The translations under genes and the position numbers were made by a program. The notes beneath the pieces were generated by a model. That model was not told the origin of the DNA, did no database searches, and worked only from the letters and a program-made list of their open reading frames with translations. From positions 32,871 to 96,870 of the forward strand of contig JAFGPC010000177.1 in the NCBI GenBank assembly GCA_016926155.1: a stretch of DNA of 64,000 nucleotides. The letters are read 5' to 3'. Origin of the DNA: Sedimentisphaerales bacterium. Lineage in GTDB: Bacteria; Planctomycetota; Phycisphaerae; Sedimentisphaerales; Anaerohalosphaeraceae. Below are positions 1 through 8,843 of the stretch, in pieces. How positions within the stretch are numbered: the stretch's first letter is position 1; every line of letters starts with the position of its first letter.

Positions 1-603
1 GTTGAGCATTCCCGTCAGACCGTCACTTTTGGCCTGTTTCTGGGTTTTCTCAAACAACTTGACATTGCCGATTGAAGCCCCGATGAGCTGGCGGAATAAT
101 TCCAGCACGGCGATGTCTTCAGTGCTGAACTTCTCAGCCCCGACCTTATCGGTCAGGTTGAGAACCCCGATGACACGATTATGGCAGATTAAAGGTGCAA
201 TAATGCAGCTTTTAGTACTGTAATTGTCCGCAAAGGCCCGTTGTGTCTTCTGTATATTGGGTCTGCTGTGGGTTTCCAGGTCGCTAACCAGCATCAGTTC
301 CTTACTGCGAACAGCCGCCACCATGGGCGAGGGTGGATTCTGATTGAGTGAGACTACATTGTTGATCAGGAAGGGGTGGTTGTTCTTTTCCAAATGCAGA
401 ATATCGCTTGTCTCATCCAGAATATAGAATGACGCCAATCTCGCCCCGATTAACCTGGGAATCTCATCGATGCAGACATCGGCGATTTTGCTCATTTCCA
501 GGCAATTGAGCCGCCTGGCAAGTGGTGTAATATTTTCCAGCCAGGCAACAGGACTCTGATTTGAGCCAGGCGACAATGATTCCATTTCTTTATCTTGATT
601 CAT
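1..603 (-). CDS. GAF-GGDEF diguanylate cyclase-like protein, 3' end cut by window edge
   Basis: The minus-strand frame is open from an ATG at 603 to base 1 (201 codons) and runs off the left edge. Residues about 20-180 read as a GAF sensor domain, with segments such as LIGARLASFYILDE, IIAPLICHNRVIGVLNLTDK and FSTEDIAVLELFRQLIGASIGN. The last visible residues, SDGLTGMLN, match the DxLTxLxN opening of a GGDEF domain, so the missing part probably makes cyclic di-GMP. The catalytic GGDEF motif lies outside the window, so activity cannot be judged. The start has no clear Shine-Dalgarno; a later Met at codon 7 is possible. It is divergent from a flagellar block, which fits a role in the motile-sessile switch (inference). 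Confidence 0.8.
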   Translation of the reverse strand, partial: MNQDKEMESLSPGSNQSPVAWLENITPLARRLNCLEMSKIADVCIDEIPRLIGARLASFYILDETSDILHLEKNNHPFLINNVVSLNQNPPSPMVAAVRSKELMLVSDLETHSRPNIQKTQRAFADNYSTKSCIIAPLICHNRVIGVLNLTDKVGAEKFSTEDIAVLELFRQLIGASIGNVKLFEKTQKQAKSDGLTGMLN

Positions 604-950
604 GGCCAACCATGTAAGATTTTATAGTAAAATGACTTATCTGTCACACAAACCCTTGCCATCCGGCTGTTATATCGGAGCTTTTATTGCAAGCATTTAG
701 GGTGATTTGTTAAAAACAATTCGATCCTATTTTAAAAGCGTCCGCACTTAAACAAAAGATACGAAATGTATCGGTTAATGTAAAACTCCATCGAAAGGAG
801 AATTCGATCTTTCGAATAATTCCTTAATTTCTTTTATAGCTTTCTCTCAATCTATCCTGCTTTTGAATTTCCTACTATACCCTCTTTTTTACTAGGAACG
901 TCCGATAGTAAAAATTTATCAGATAATTCTTAAAAAAATCAAAAAAGACA

Positions 951-979
951 TTGACGAAAACCGAAATGACTTTTACATT
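951..979 (+). promoter_or_regulatory. Candidate sigma-70 promoter for merR-flgB
   Basis: TTGACG at 951-956 and TACATT at 974-979 are separated by 17 bases. The -10 hexamer lies inside the palindrome at 971-994. The predicted start of transcription is about 85 bases upstream of the MerR-like gene. This is a motif match only. Confidence 0.4.
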
Positions 980-994
980 TTGCAAAATGTAAAA
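971..994. promoter_or_regulatory. Perfect 24-base palindrome, probable operator
   Basis: The left half-site TTTTACATTTTG is followed immediately by its exact reverse complement, with no mismatch and no spacer. The palindrome covers the -10 hexamer of the candidate promoter. A homodimeric regulator bound here could block or distort that promoter. The MerR-like protein encoded just downstream is an obvious candidate for autoregulation (inference). Confidence 0.55.
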
Positions 995-1074
995 TATGTT
1001 TTTTGGTATAAGACCAAAAACGCTCTTTTGGAAATCAGGACAACACAAAAGTACCTTCTTTCAATGAGAGACTA

Positions 1075-1356
1075 ATGCGCCCAACTGATAATTATGCGAA
1101 GTTTGTTGTGCCTGCCAAATTATACCGGATCGGAGAAATCGTTCGGTACACCCCTTTTACCCGCCAAACCATTCATAATTACACCACCATGGGTCTGATT
1201 CAGGAATCGGACTGGACTGAAGGTGGGCATCGTCTATACGACGAAGCAGTGTTTGACCGGCTGGCAAAAATTCTGGAGTTGAGGAAAACGAAAACATTAT
1301 CGGAAATCAAATTGATTCTGGACCATGAAGAGCCAGAACATGTCGTCGCATCCTAG
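1075..1356 (+). CDS. Small MerR-family DNA-binding protein
   Basis: This 93-residue protein has a MerR-type winged helix-turn-helix from about residue 16 to 85. The key pieces are YRIGEIVRYTPFTRQTIHNYTTMGLI, corresponding to helix-turn-helix plus wing, then GGHRLYDEAVFDRLAKI and a LSEIKLIL helix. There is no C-terminal effector or metal-binding domain, so it is shorter than classical MerR proteins and may act as a plain DNA-binding dimer. The ATG at 1075 follows GAGAGAC. It lies 35 bases before flgB, probably in the same transcript. A role in controlling the flagellar genes is inferred from context only. Confidence 0.8.
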   Translation: MRPTDNYAKFVVPAKLYRIGEIVRYTPFTRQTIHNYTTMGLIQESDWTEGGHRLYDEAVFDRLAKILELRKTKTLSEIKLILDHEEPEHVVAS

Positions 1357-1391
1357 AACTCTATAAAAAAACGAAGAAAGTACTCATTGAT

Positions 1392-1805
1392 ATGAAACTG
1401 ACAACGACAATAAGAGATAATGTTGGCGAATTGCTAAGTAAAATACTGGAATTCACCGAACAACGACGCCTGGTCTTGACGCAGAACATCACGAATGTAA
1501 ACACCCCGGGTTTTATACCGAAAGATCTCGATGTGGAAGGATTTGCCGGTCTGATGGCACAGGCGGTTGCAGAACACATGCGTCATGAAAGGCTGGTTCT
1601 TTTTGATACAGAATCGATCCAATTCGGTCCGGATGGTTATTTTGTAAGCCAACCGTTGGTTGATACGGAAGCCAAAGAGCTTCTGAAATCAGAGCCGAAG
1701 GCTTATCTGGAAAACCAGGTCAACAAATTGGCTGAAAATTTGATAAATAACAAAGTAGCACATCAACTTTTACAAAAAAAACGTCAGAAAGAATTACAGC
1801 GTTAA
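1392..1805 (+). CDS. flgB: Flagellar basal-body rod protein FlgB
   Basis: The 137-residue length matches FlgB, the proximal rod subunit of the flagellar basal body. The signature of the rod/hook family is present near residues 31-42 as NITNVNTPGFIP. The C-terminal helix (YLENQVNKLAENLINNKVAHQLL) resembles the FlgB tail that packs in the rod and ends in a basic stretch. Such proteins are exported by the flagellar type III apparatus without a cleaved signal. No flgC follows directly; flhG comes next after 37 bases, so the usual flgBC-fliE order is broken here. Confidence 0.75.
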   Translation: MKLTTTIRDNVGELLSKILEFTEQRRLVLTQNITNVNTPGFIPKDLDVEGFAGLMAQAVAEHMRHERLVLFDTESIQFGPDGYFVSQPLVDTEAKELLKSEPKAYLENQVNKLAENLINNKVAHQLLQKKRQKELQR

Positions 1806-1842
1806 AGGATGGATCAGGAGGCCGGAGGGACATGGTAGGCGG

Positions 1843-2691
1843 ATGAACAGGACTTATACTAAGCATCTTCAAAGAATGATGGACGAAACGTCGCGTCAGG
1901 CAGATGTAATCGCAGTAACCAGCGGAAAAGGCGGGGTCGGCAAGACCAATATCGCAGGAAACCTGGCGATCTGCCTTGCAGCGGCAGGCAAAAAAGTAGT
2001 TCTGATGGATGCCGACCTGGGGCTTGGCAATCTCGACGTGATCATGAATATCAACAGCCGGTACAACATCTCGCATGTGGTATCGGGGCAAAAAACACTG
2101 GATCAGATAACCCATATCGGACCTGCTGGTGTTGAGATCATTTGTGGCGGATCCGGACTGGAGGAACTGGCCAATTTGTCGCAATTTCAACGCAAGCACC
2201 TCATCGATGAACTAAATGCCCTACAGGATCGAGCGGATATGATTGTGATCGATACAGGCGCTGGAATCAATGCGTCTGTCCTGGGTTTCTGTAAGGCATC
2301 CCATCATACCGTCGTGGTCACGACACCGGAACCGACAGCAATGACCGATGCATATGCCGTGATCAAGGTACTTGTCGGAAAGAATTATGAAGGCCGGATC
2401 AGCCTGATTGTAAATATGGCTGATTCCGTAGCCGAGGGAAAAAAGATTTACCGCCAGATAGCGGATGTGGCTCAACGCTTTTTAGATTTTCCTGTGTATG
2501 AGGCAGGTATTCTGTGCCGGGATGAAAGATTAATATCCGCGGTAAAATCGAGGGAACCGGTCGTTTTAGCTTACCCCCGAGCAAAGATAACGACATCTCT
2601 GGTGGCAATGACGGCCCGCCTGGCCCGAGGTCCGGCGGCCGGAAGAGGCCCGGAAGGCTTCTTCCAGAAAGTGGTAAACTGGTTTTTCTAA
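1843..2691 (+). CDS. flhG: MinD/ParA-family ATPase FlhG (flagellar number regulator)
   Basis: This 282-residue protein carries the deviant Walker A motif SGKGGVGKT at residues 27-35, the switch region DADLGLGNLDV, and VIDTGAGIN as Walker B/switch II. These are typical of MinD/FlhG ATPases. FlhG partners with FlhF and the flagellar C-ring to set the number and position of flagella. The neighbours FlgB and sigma-28 favour FlhG over MinD. The C-terminus ends in FFQKVVNWFF, which could be an amphipathic membrane-targeting helix of the MinD type. The ATG at 1843 is chosen because the nearby ATG at 1832 reads into a stop after four codons. Confidence 0.85.
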   Translation: MNRTYTKHLQRMMDETSRQADVIAVTSGKGGVGKTNIAGNLAICLAAAGKKVVLMDADLGLGNLDVIMNINSRYNISHVVSGQKTLDQITHIGPAGVEIICGGSGLEELANLSQFQRKHLIDELNALQDRADMIVIDTGAGINASVLGFCKASHHTVVVTTPEPTAMTDAYAVIKVLVGKNYEGRISLIVNMADSVAEGKKIYRQIADVAQRFLDFPVYEAGILCRDERLISAVKSREPVVLAYPRAKITTSLVAMTARLARGPAAGRGPEGFFQKVVNWFF

Positions 2692-2716
2692 ACCGTTCTG
2701 TTTTTTTAGCCGATAG
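2689..2716 (+). promoter_or_regulatory. Candidate sigma-28-type promoter upstream of fliA
   Basis: TAAA at 2689-2692 and GCCGATAG at 2709-2716 resemble the sigma-28 consensus (TAAA, about 15 bases, GCCGATAA). The spacing here is 16, one base longer than usual. The site overlaps the flhG stop codon and lies 122 bases before the sigma-28 gene, consistent with autoregulation. Motif match only. Confidence 0.35.
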
Positions 2717-2838
2717 GAGCACGCTCGATAGTGTTTTTATCAGTTCTCTTGTCGGTATGGTGAATATAGAAATGCAGTTATCGGACGAAAAAGCCGATTA
2801 AGAGAGCTATTTTCGATGCGATACATGGAGGTTAGTCA

Positions 2839-3618
2839 ATGAAAACGGCTCAGTTGGAAAACATCGAAGAAGTTTGGAAAGATTTTTTTGACCGTCGGGA
2901 TGAATACTGTCGTAATCTCTTGATGGAACATTACCTTCCCATTGTCAAATATACGGCCGAGCGAATCTACGCTAAGCTGCCGGACAAGGTGGAACTGGAT
3001 GACCTGATTAGTGCAGGTATTTTTGGACTGATGGACGCTATCGACGCCTTCGATCCGGAACGCGGAGTCAAGTTCGAAACCTATTGTACGCCGCGGATTC
3101 GTGGGGCTATCCTCGACGAATTGCGAAGTATGGACTGGGTGCCCCGGCTGGTTCGCGCTCGGGCTCATCAACTCGAACGGGCGTTACAGACCCTGGAAGC
3201 CCATTTAGGACGGATGCCTACCGAAAAGGAGATCGCCGAAGAGCTCCAACTGGAAATGACAGAATTTCGCCGTCTGCAGCGAGACGCCAATGCAATCGGT
3301 CTGGTTTCATTGAGTAACAAATTTTCCGATGCTGACGGGGAAAAGGATATCCGTGAGATCGATATCATCGAAGACCAGAAAAGTCAGAATCCAGTCCTTG
3401 AGGCCCAAAAACGCGACCTGAAGGGTCTCTTAACCAAGGGCCTGACCCGTGCCGAACGGCTGATTGTGGTATTGTATTACTATGAAGAAATGACGATGAA
3501 AGAGATTGGAGCGACCCTGGATCTGTCTGAGTCACGTGTCAGCCAGATGCATTCGTCGATCATTGCCCGTCTCAAGGCCCAGATGAACTCCCGCCGCAAG
3601 GAATTCGCGATCTCATAA
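2839..3618 (+). CDS. fliA: Flagellar RNA polymerase sigma factor (sigma-28)
   Basis: This 259-residue sigma-70-family factor belongs to the FliA/WhiG class. Region 2 spans about residues 25-95, with DLISAGIFGLMDAIDAFDP and FETYCTPRIRGAILDELR, followed by the typical DWVPRLVR segment. Region 3 is about 100-165. Region 4 is about 195-245, with a helix-turn-helix in MTMKEIGATLDLSESRVSQ. It directs late flagellar and chemotaxis transcription. The ATG at 2839 has a strong GGAGGT ribosome site. The downstream 91 bases show no clear terminator before the convergent GH127 gene. Confidence 0.9.
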   Translation: MKTAQLENIEEVWKDFFDRRDEYCRNLLMEHYLPIVKYTAERIYAKLPDKVELDDLISAGIFGLMDAIDAFDPERGVKFETYCTPRIRGAILDELRSMDWVPRLVRARAHQLERALQTLEAHLGRMPTEKEIAEELQLEMTEFRRLQRDANAIGLVSLSNKFSDADGEKDIREIDIIEDQKSQNPVLEAQKRDLKGLLTKGLTRAERLIVVLYYYEEMTMKEIGATLDLSESRVSQMHSSIIARLKAQMNSRRKEFAIS

Positions 3619-3709
3619 CCAATTACTAAAAAAGATTTTATGAACTTTACATCCTTGCTTATTTGAGCATGGAATACAATCCAGACAACTCTGTCTCAAC
3701 CTTTAAAAA

Positions 3710-6058
3710 TCATTTTCTCTTTAGAATACGACAACCAAACACACCACCGGCGGTTTTTCCCTCATGGGCCTGAAATCGAAGAGTAATCTTTTCTTTTCCT
3801 TCTAATAACTCTTTCGGCAATGCATAGGTCATATCAAAGAATTCGCCGGGCGCATCACGATTGAGAACCTGGGTTGCCAGTAATTTGCCATCCACAAGCA
3901 GATCGAACTCCCGATTCCCGGCATCGTCTCCCCAATAGGTGCAAACCAGATCAATCGGCTGATCATCGATAACCTTGAGATCGAAGGAAAACCAGCCCCC
4001 ATTACGAGCATCCCGCCATTTCCGGTTCTGATGCGATCCTGCATACGTCGTTTCCCCCTGGAAATTGTGGTCGCGTTCCGGTTGCATTTCCCCCGGCTGG
4101 ACAAAATCGACCGTACGGGCCTCCAATTCACGAAGACGCTTCTGTTCCGCTTCATATTTGGTCTTACGCTGTGTCCATTGCTGTTCTGTGAACAGGTCAA
4201 AATAGACCGAATACCATTGATGGTGCATACGATAGAACGGAATTAAAGTAAAATCGTCCGGCCTTCCAACACCTTCTGTTTTAAAACGAATTAAATCACC
4301 CGGTACCGGCTTGATCCAACGGGAGGGATTTCGGTCCTGTGCCATCAGAACCGGTACCCATGGTTCAGGACGTCTATCGCCAAATTCGCCCGCCAGTACC
4401 AATGGCCCATACATAAAAACAATACGGTCGGTATTGTCAGGCATGGTCTCCAATCGAAGTGTCATCGGTATATGAATTTCAATGGAATCGCCGCTTACCC
4501 ATGTACGTTTCAAGGGGATATACTCTTGCGACTTTGAGGATACTTGCTGGGTTTGACCATTGATCTTAATTGTAACCCCCTTCTGAGCCCAATAAGGATA
4601 TCGTACGTAGACCATTCCGGCATGGGCTTGTTGGCACTGGATAATCAGCCGGGTAAAAGGACGCTCCGGAAATCGGGTTTCCTGTCGAATCTTGATCCCC
4701 TTTTCTTTCCAATCCAGCTCCGAGGCAATAAACAGATTTACGTATAAATCATCCCCATTGTGTGAGTAGATCTGCTGGCCGTATTTCACATGGTTTTCCA
4801 TCCCCGTACCCGTGCAACACCAAAAGGAATCGAAGGGTGAGCAATAGGTCTTCATTGCTCCCTGTGCCAGCGGTACAAAGTAACAGGTCATCCCGTCATC
4901 CGGATTCTGGGAAGCCAGAATATGGTTCAGCAGGGCTCGCTCATAGTAATCCATATAGCGAGCTTCGCCCTGCCAGGAAAATAAAGGACGAGTGAATTTA
5001 AGCATATTATACGTATTACATGTTTCCGTCGTATTTTCGCTGAGACGTTCGGACAACTGATCCTGTGGGCCAAAATGCTCTCGGTTACTATTACCTCCGG
5101 TAATATAGGTATGATGATCGATAATCGTATCCCATGCAAAGGTCGCAATCGTGTGAAACCTGGGATTTCCTGTCAGTTCATACAGCCTGGCGATTCCGAC
5201 CAGTTTTGGGATCTGCGTATTGGCATGAACACCGGGGAAGGGATCGTCTTCTCGGCTGAGCGGATCAAGAATGGCTTTATGATAAAAACGCTCGGCCAGA
5301 GTCAAATACTTACTATCTCCCGTCAAAGCATACACTTCGGCTGCGAGTTCGTTCATACCGCCATGTTCACAGGCCAACATGGTCTGAATCTGTTCATCGT
5401 TGAGCTTGTCTGTGATGGCATAGGCCCAATCCGCCAGCTTGACAAGGATGGTTTTCGCCTTGGCATTGTCACAATACAGATACGCGTCTCTAAGACCGGC
5501 CATAAGCTTGTGCGTGGTGTACCAGGGAACCCATAAACCGTTAAGATCAAAGCCTTTGGAGCGGATATCCCCTTTTGCCACCTCGGCAAAAACCTTTCGG
5601 CCGTTGGGAATCCCCGCAACATATCCATCCCCATAGGCATCCTGGCACAAAGCCAGTTCATCGATGATATAATTGACCTTTTCAAGCAGTCTTTGATCGC
5701 CCGTAGCAGCGTAACCCAGAGAGCAGGCTGTGAGGTAGTGCCCCAACGAATGACCCGAGATCGTATCTCTCTCCCAGCCGCCATAGATTGGAGCTTTGGG
5801 TTCCAGGCCGGCATATTCTCGGAATCGCGATAGTAGTCTGTCCGGCTCAAGACGAACAAGCCAGTCGATATCTTTTTCCATGGCATGACGAAAGGGTCCA
5901 TCCAGCAACCGGATTCGATCCAGATCGAACGGTTGAGCTTGTATTTTAATCTTAGGCCTTACGGTATATTGGCCGGCAAGAACGGCATCCCATCTCCCAA
6001 AACCAGAACTGAGTACGAGAAATAAACAGCTTATTATAGCCTTTTTTGAGAACTGCAT
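3710..6058 (-). CDS. Secreted GH127-type beta-L-arabinofuranosidase (DUF1680)
   Basis: The 782-residue protein starts with a signal peptide (hydrophobic ISCLFLVLSSGFG, likely cut after AVLA). The alpha/alpha-barrel of GH127/DUF1680 follows. The zinc-cysteine active site of the founding HypBA1 enzyme is recognisable: Glu345 and Cys347 in TETCNTYN, and Cys414-Cys415 in SFWCCTGTG, with Cys414 the expected nucleophile and Glu327 a likely acid/base. Substrate is probably terminal beta-L-arabinofuranose of plant or algal glycans, but GH127/146 relatives vary. A C-terminal beta domain (about residues 660-782) follows the catalytic part. The ATG has AGGAGG 8 bases upstream. It is a single gene, convergent with fliA. 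Confidence 0.85.
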   Translation of the reverse strand: MQFSKKAIISCLFLVLSSGFGRWDAVLAGQYTVRPKIKIQAQPFDLDRIRLLDGPFRHAMEKDIDWLVRLEPDRLLSRFREYAGLEPKAPIYGGWERDTISGHSLGHYLTACSLGYAATGDQRLLEKVNYIIDELALCQDAYGDGYVAGIPNGRKVFAEVAKGDIRSKGFDLNGLWVPWYTTHKLMAGLRDAYLYCDNAKAKTILVKLADWAYAITDKLNDEQIQTMLACEHGGMNELAAEVYALTGDSKYLTLAERFYHKAILDPLSREDDPFPGVHANTQIPKLVGIARLYELTGNPRFHTIATFAWDTIIDHHTYITGGNSNREHFGPQDQLSERLSENTTETCNTYNMLKFTRPLFSWQGEARYMDYYERALLNHILASQNPDDGMTCYFVPLAQGAMKTYCSPFDSFWCCTGTGMENHVKYGQQIYSHNGDDLYVNLFIASELDWKEKGIKIRQETRFPERPFTRLIIQCQQAHAGMVYVRYPYWAQKGVTIKINGQTQQVSSKSQEYIPLKRTWVSGDSIEIHIPMTLRLETMPDNTDRIVFMYGPLVLAGEFGDRRPEPWVPVLMAQDRNPSRWIKPVPGDLIRFKTEGVGRPDDFTLIPFYRMHHQWYSVYFDLFTEQQWTQRKTKYEAEQKRLRELEARTVDFVQPGEMQPERDHNFQGETTYAGSHQNRKWRDARNGGWFSFDLKVIDDQPIDLVCTYWGDDAGNREFDLLVDGKLLATQVLNRDAPGEFFDMTYALPKELLEGKEKITLRFQAHEGKTAGGVFGCRILKRK

Positions 6059-6268
6059 TGTACATGCCTCCTACTTCAATCTACTATTTCGATCTACTCA
6101 TAAATCCTACTGTTGGACCAATTATTGTATCACAAGATCATAGAATAAAATGACCAAGATGCGTTTTTCTGTCACCAGATTGCGAATGGACAAATCATCG
6201 GGTTGCAAATCCAGCACCCGGTTACTATAATATCTGGCTCAACACTGTCAAAAATGATGAGGTATAGA
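6059..6268. other. Divergent intergenic region, GH127/dapF
   Basis: About 210 bases lie between the start of the GH127 gene and the chosen start of dapF. It should hold promoters for both, but no hexamer pair was convincing. An in-frame TTG at 6203 would extend DapF, but the conserved protein begins at 6269. Confidence 0.4.
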
Positions 6269-7144
6269 ATGCGTTTTACAAAGATGCATGGACTGGGAAA
6301 TGACTATATTTATGTCAACTGCTTTAATGAGAAGGTTGCCGATCCATCTTCGCTGGCTGTCGAGATCAGCAATCGACATTTTGGAGTCGGCTCGGATGGG
6401 CTTATCCTTATCTGCCCCTCAGACATTGCGGATGCCAGAATGCGGATGTTTAACTCGGACGGCTCTGAAGCACAGATGTGCGGCAATGGAATCCGCTGCC
6501 TGGCTAAATACGTTTACACCCATGGATTGGCTGAGCCGGGTGGACCGTTTTCTGTGCCGGGCAAGGAGACATTCGACTCGTCATTACGGATTGAAACGCA
6601 ACGAGGTATTCTGACACTGGGCCTTGCCATTGGTGATAACGGAACTGTAGATCGAGTCTGTGTGAATATGGGCCAACCCATTCTGGCAGGCGCTCAGATC
6701 CCTGTGGCCCTGACCTCTGATCCGGTCGTCAACGAACCGATTGAGGCGACCGGTGTGGAACTGTTCATGACATGCGTATCGATGGGCAATCCGCATGCTG
6801 TTTTTTTTGTGGACGATCTGTCGCTTGTAGATTTAGAAGGATTAGGTCCTGCGGTGGAGCATCATGAACTGTTTCCGGAACGGGTCAATGCGCATTTCGT
6901 CAAAGTCGCCGGACCGAATGAATTTACCATGATTACATGGGAGCGGGGTAGTGGGATTACGCTGGCCTGTGGTACAGGAGCATGCGCTTGTTGTGTGGCG
7001 GGTGTTTTGACCGGTCGAACCGAAGCCAACACGTTGGCGCATCTGCCGGGCGGCGACCTGGAGCTATATTGGTGCCCGGAGGATAATTGCGTCTATATGA
7101 CCGGCCCGGCAACCGAGGTCTTTTCGGGTGACTGGCCGGAATAG
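6269..7144 (+). CDS. dapF: Diaminopimelate epimerase
   Basis: DapF converts LL- to meso-diaminopimelate for lysine and peptidoglycan synthesis in the cytoplasm. The 291-residue protein starts with the family hallmark MRFTKMHGLGND. The two catalytic cysteines are visible as Cys71 in SEAQMCGNGIRC and Cys234 in GITLACGTGACA, so it should be active. I chose ATG 6269 because GAGGT precedes it by five bases and family members start at this point; a TTG at 6203 and ATGs at 6254/6257 are in frame but less likely. The symporter gene follows after 56 bases on the same strand. Confidence 0.93.
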   Translation: MRFTKMHGLGNDYIYVNCFNEKVADPSSLAVEISNRHFGVGSDGLILICPSDIADARMRMFNSDGSEAQMCGNGIRCLAKYVYTHGLAEPGGPFSVPGKETFDSSLRIETQRGILTLGLAIGDNGTVDRVCVNMGQPILAGAQIPVALTSDPVVNEPIEATGVELFMTCVSMGNPHAVFFVDDLSLVDLEGLGPAVEHHELFPERVNAHFVKVAGPNEFTMITWERGSGITLACGTGACACCVAGVLTGRTEANTLAHLPGGDLELYWCPEDNCVYMTGPATEVFSGDWPE

Positions 7145-7200
7145 AATTCTCTAATCCTCATAGAGACAGTCCCAGGAATTTCCGATAGCAGGATAATGGA

Positions 7201-8805
7201 ATGAGAGGACATTTCACAGGTCTCGATTGGGCGGTTTTGCTGGTATACTTTGCCGGAACAATGTCGATCGGTTTCATGTTTTACCGTAAAAGCCGCTCCA
7301 CGGAGGGTTTTACAGCCGCTTCCCGGTCTCTGCCCGGCTGGGCATGCGGATTGAGCATTTTTGCAACGTATTTAAGCAGTATCAGCTTTCTAGCGCTTCC
7401 GGGTAAGGCCTATGCAGCCAACTGGAATCCATTCGTATTCAGTCTGTCTCTTCCGCTAGCAACATGGATTGCCGTACGTTTTTTTCTATCCTATTATCGA
7501 AGTACGGGTGAGATCTCTGCATATGTCCATTTGGAACATCGGTTCGGTCCATGGGCACGAGGCTATGTGAGCCTGTTCTATCTGCTCACTCAGCTTGCCC
7601 GAATGGGTGTCGTGATGTATTTGATCGCACTTTCCCTTTCCGTTCTTCTGGGATGGAATATCTTTGTAATCATTCTCCTGATCGGCGTCTCCGTAACCCT
7701 ATATGCATTTGTCGGCGGAATCGTCGCTGTCATCTGGGCCGACGCATTACAGGCCATCGTTCTGATGATCGGAGCGGCAGTCTGCTCGATTCTTATGTTA
7801 TTTCATATGCCCGAAGGTCCCGGGCAGATTTTTACGATCGCCGCCGAACATCATAAATTCAGTCTGGGTCGTTTCGACTGGTCCTGGACGGCACCGACCT
7901 TCTGGGTGGTGTTGGCTTATGGAGTGGTTATCAACCTGCAGAACTTCGGGATCGATCAAAGCTATATTCAAAGATATATTGCTTCCCGGTCTGAAAAGGA
8001 AGCCCGAAAAAGCATCTGGCTGGGTGGATTGTTATATGTACCTGTTTCCGCCGTGTTCTTTTTCATCGGAACCGAATTGTTTGCCTTCTACAGCACCCAA
8101 CCAGAGTATCTAGGCGAAGTAAAACAGATCGCCGTCACACAAGCATTGTTGAAGGATGGTATTGACGAATTGCAGCCTGACTATGAACAACGAAAGGCAA
8201 CTAGGATCGAAACACTTAAAGAGTCTGAAATCGGAGACAGTGTATTTCCACATTTCATCGGAAGAATGCTGCCTCCGGGTATGACAGGATTGCTTATTGC
8301 CGCCATCTTTGCTGCAGGCATGAGTACTGTCTCAACAAGCCTGAATTCGTCGGCAACGCTTCTCGTAACAGACTGGTATAAACGCTATATCAACAGGCAA
8401 AGCGTGGAACGACAATCGATGGCGGCTCTGTATACAGCTACTATTATCTGGGGTGTCCTGGGCACGATTGTCGCGCTTCTGATGGCCAAAACCACCGGCA
8501 ACATCCTGGATATATGGTGGAATCTGGCCGGCATTTTAAGCGGCGGCATGCTGGGATTATTCCTGCTGGGCCTGATCAGTCGAAGGGCAAACAATGCCGT
8601 AGCGATTGTAAGCGTACTACAGGGCCTGTTTGTGATCGCATGGATTACATTATCCGTGAAGACACAGTCTATTCCGGAATCGCTGCAATGGCACGCGCAT
8701 GAGTTTCTGATTCCGGTTCTGGGAGTAGCGAGCATTCTGTTTACAGGACTACTGTTAAGCCTTTTGTTGAGCAGGTCCAAAAACGCTTCCATTCATGAGA
8801 GCTGA
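7201..8805 (+). CDS. Sodium:solute symporter family transporter
   Basis: This 534-residue integral membrane protein is an SSS-family transporter (LeuT fold). About 13 membrane segments can be drawn. Recognisable pieces are the N-terminal DWAVLLVYFAGTMSIGFMFYRKSRS, the SLPGWACGLSIFATYLSS segment near the sodium site, YAFVGGIVAVIWADALQAIVLM, and IAAIFAAGMSTVSTSLNS, which carries conserved serines of the second sodium-site helix. A hydrophilic loop occurs near residues 300-350. Many planctomycete SSS proteins import sugars or sialic acids. The substrate cannot be read from sequence, but the rhamnose operon is next door and convergent. Confidence 0.85.
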   Translation: MRGHFTGLDWAVLLVYFAGTMSIGFMFYRKSRSTEGFTAASRSLPGWACGLSIFATYLSSISFLALPGKAYAANWNPFVFSLSLPLATWIAVRFFLSYYRSTGEISAYVHLEHRFGPWARGYVSLFYLLTQLARMGVVMYLIALSLSVLLGWNIFVIILLIGVSVTLYAFVGGIVAVIWADALQAIVLMIGAAVCSILMLFHMPEGPGQIFTIAAEHHKFSLGRFDWSWTAPTFWVVLAYGVVINLQNFGIDQSYIQRYIASRSEKEARKSIWLGGLLYVPVSAVFFFIGTELFAFYSTQPEYLGEVKQIAVTQALLKDGIDELQPDYEQRKATRIETLKESEIGDSVFPHFIGRMLPPGMTGLLIAAIFAAGMSTVSTSLNSSATLLVTDWYKRYINRQSVERQSMAALYTATIIWGVLGTIVALLMAKTTGNILDIWWNLAGILSGGMLGLFLLGLISRRANNAVAIVSVLQGLFVIAWITLSVKTQSIPESLQWHAHEFLIPVLGVASILFTGLLLSLLLSRSKNASIHES

Positions 8806-8843
8806 TTCGCTCGAAGTCGGAGGTTTTTCTTTTCCAGGCTACA

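Larger units (their letters stand above)
604..1074. promoter_or_regulatory. AT-rich divergent intergenic region
   Basis: This 471-base AT-rich stretch separates the GAF-GGDEF gene (minus) from the MerR-like gene (plus). No coding frame in it is convincing. A possible minus-strand promoter reads GTGACA (642-647 complement), 17 bases, TAAAAT (619-624 complement), but it leaves a leader of only about 9 bases before the ATG at 603. The plus-strand promoter and a perfect palindrome near 951-994 are listed separately. Confidence 0.5.

Noticed and set aside
2..223. Plus-strand frame at the left edge
   Set aside because: Antisense to the GAF-GGDEF frame, which has clear domain motifs.
1720..2199. 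159-codon minus-strand frame across flgB and flhG
   Set aside because: Antisense shadow over two conserved genes with no sensible protein motif.
5075..5536. 153-codon plus-strand frame inside the GH127 gene
   Set aside because: Shadow of the real minus-strand gene, no conserved features.
6203..6268. TTG start extending DapF by 22 residues
   Set aside because: The family starts at MRFTKMHGLGND, and a ribosome site precedes ATG 6269.
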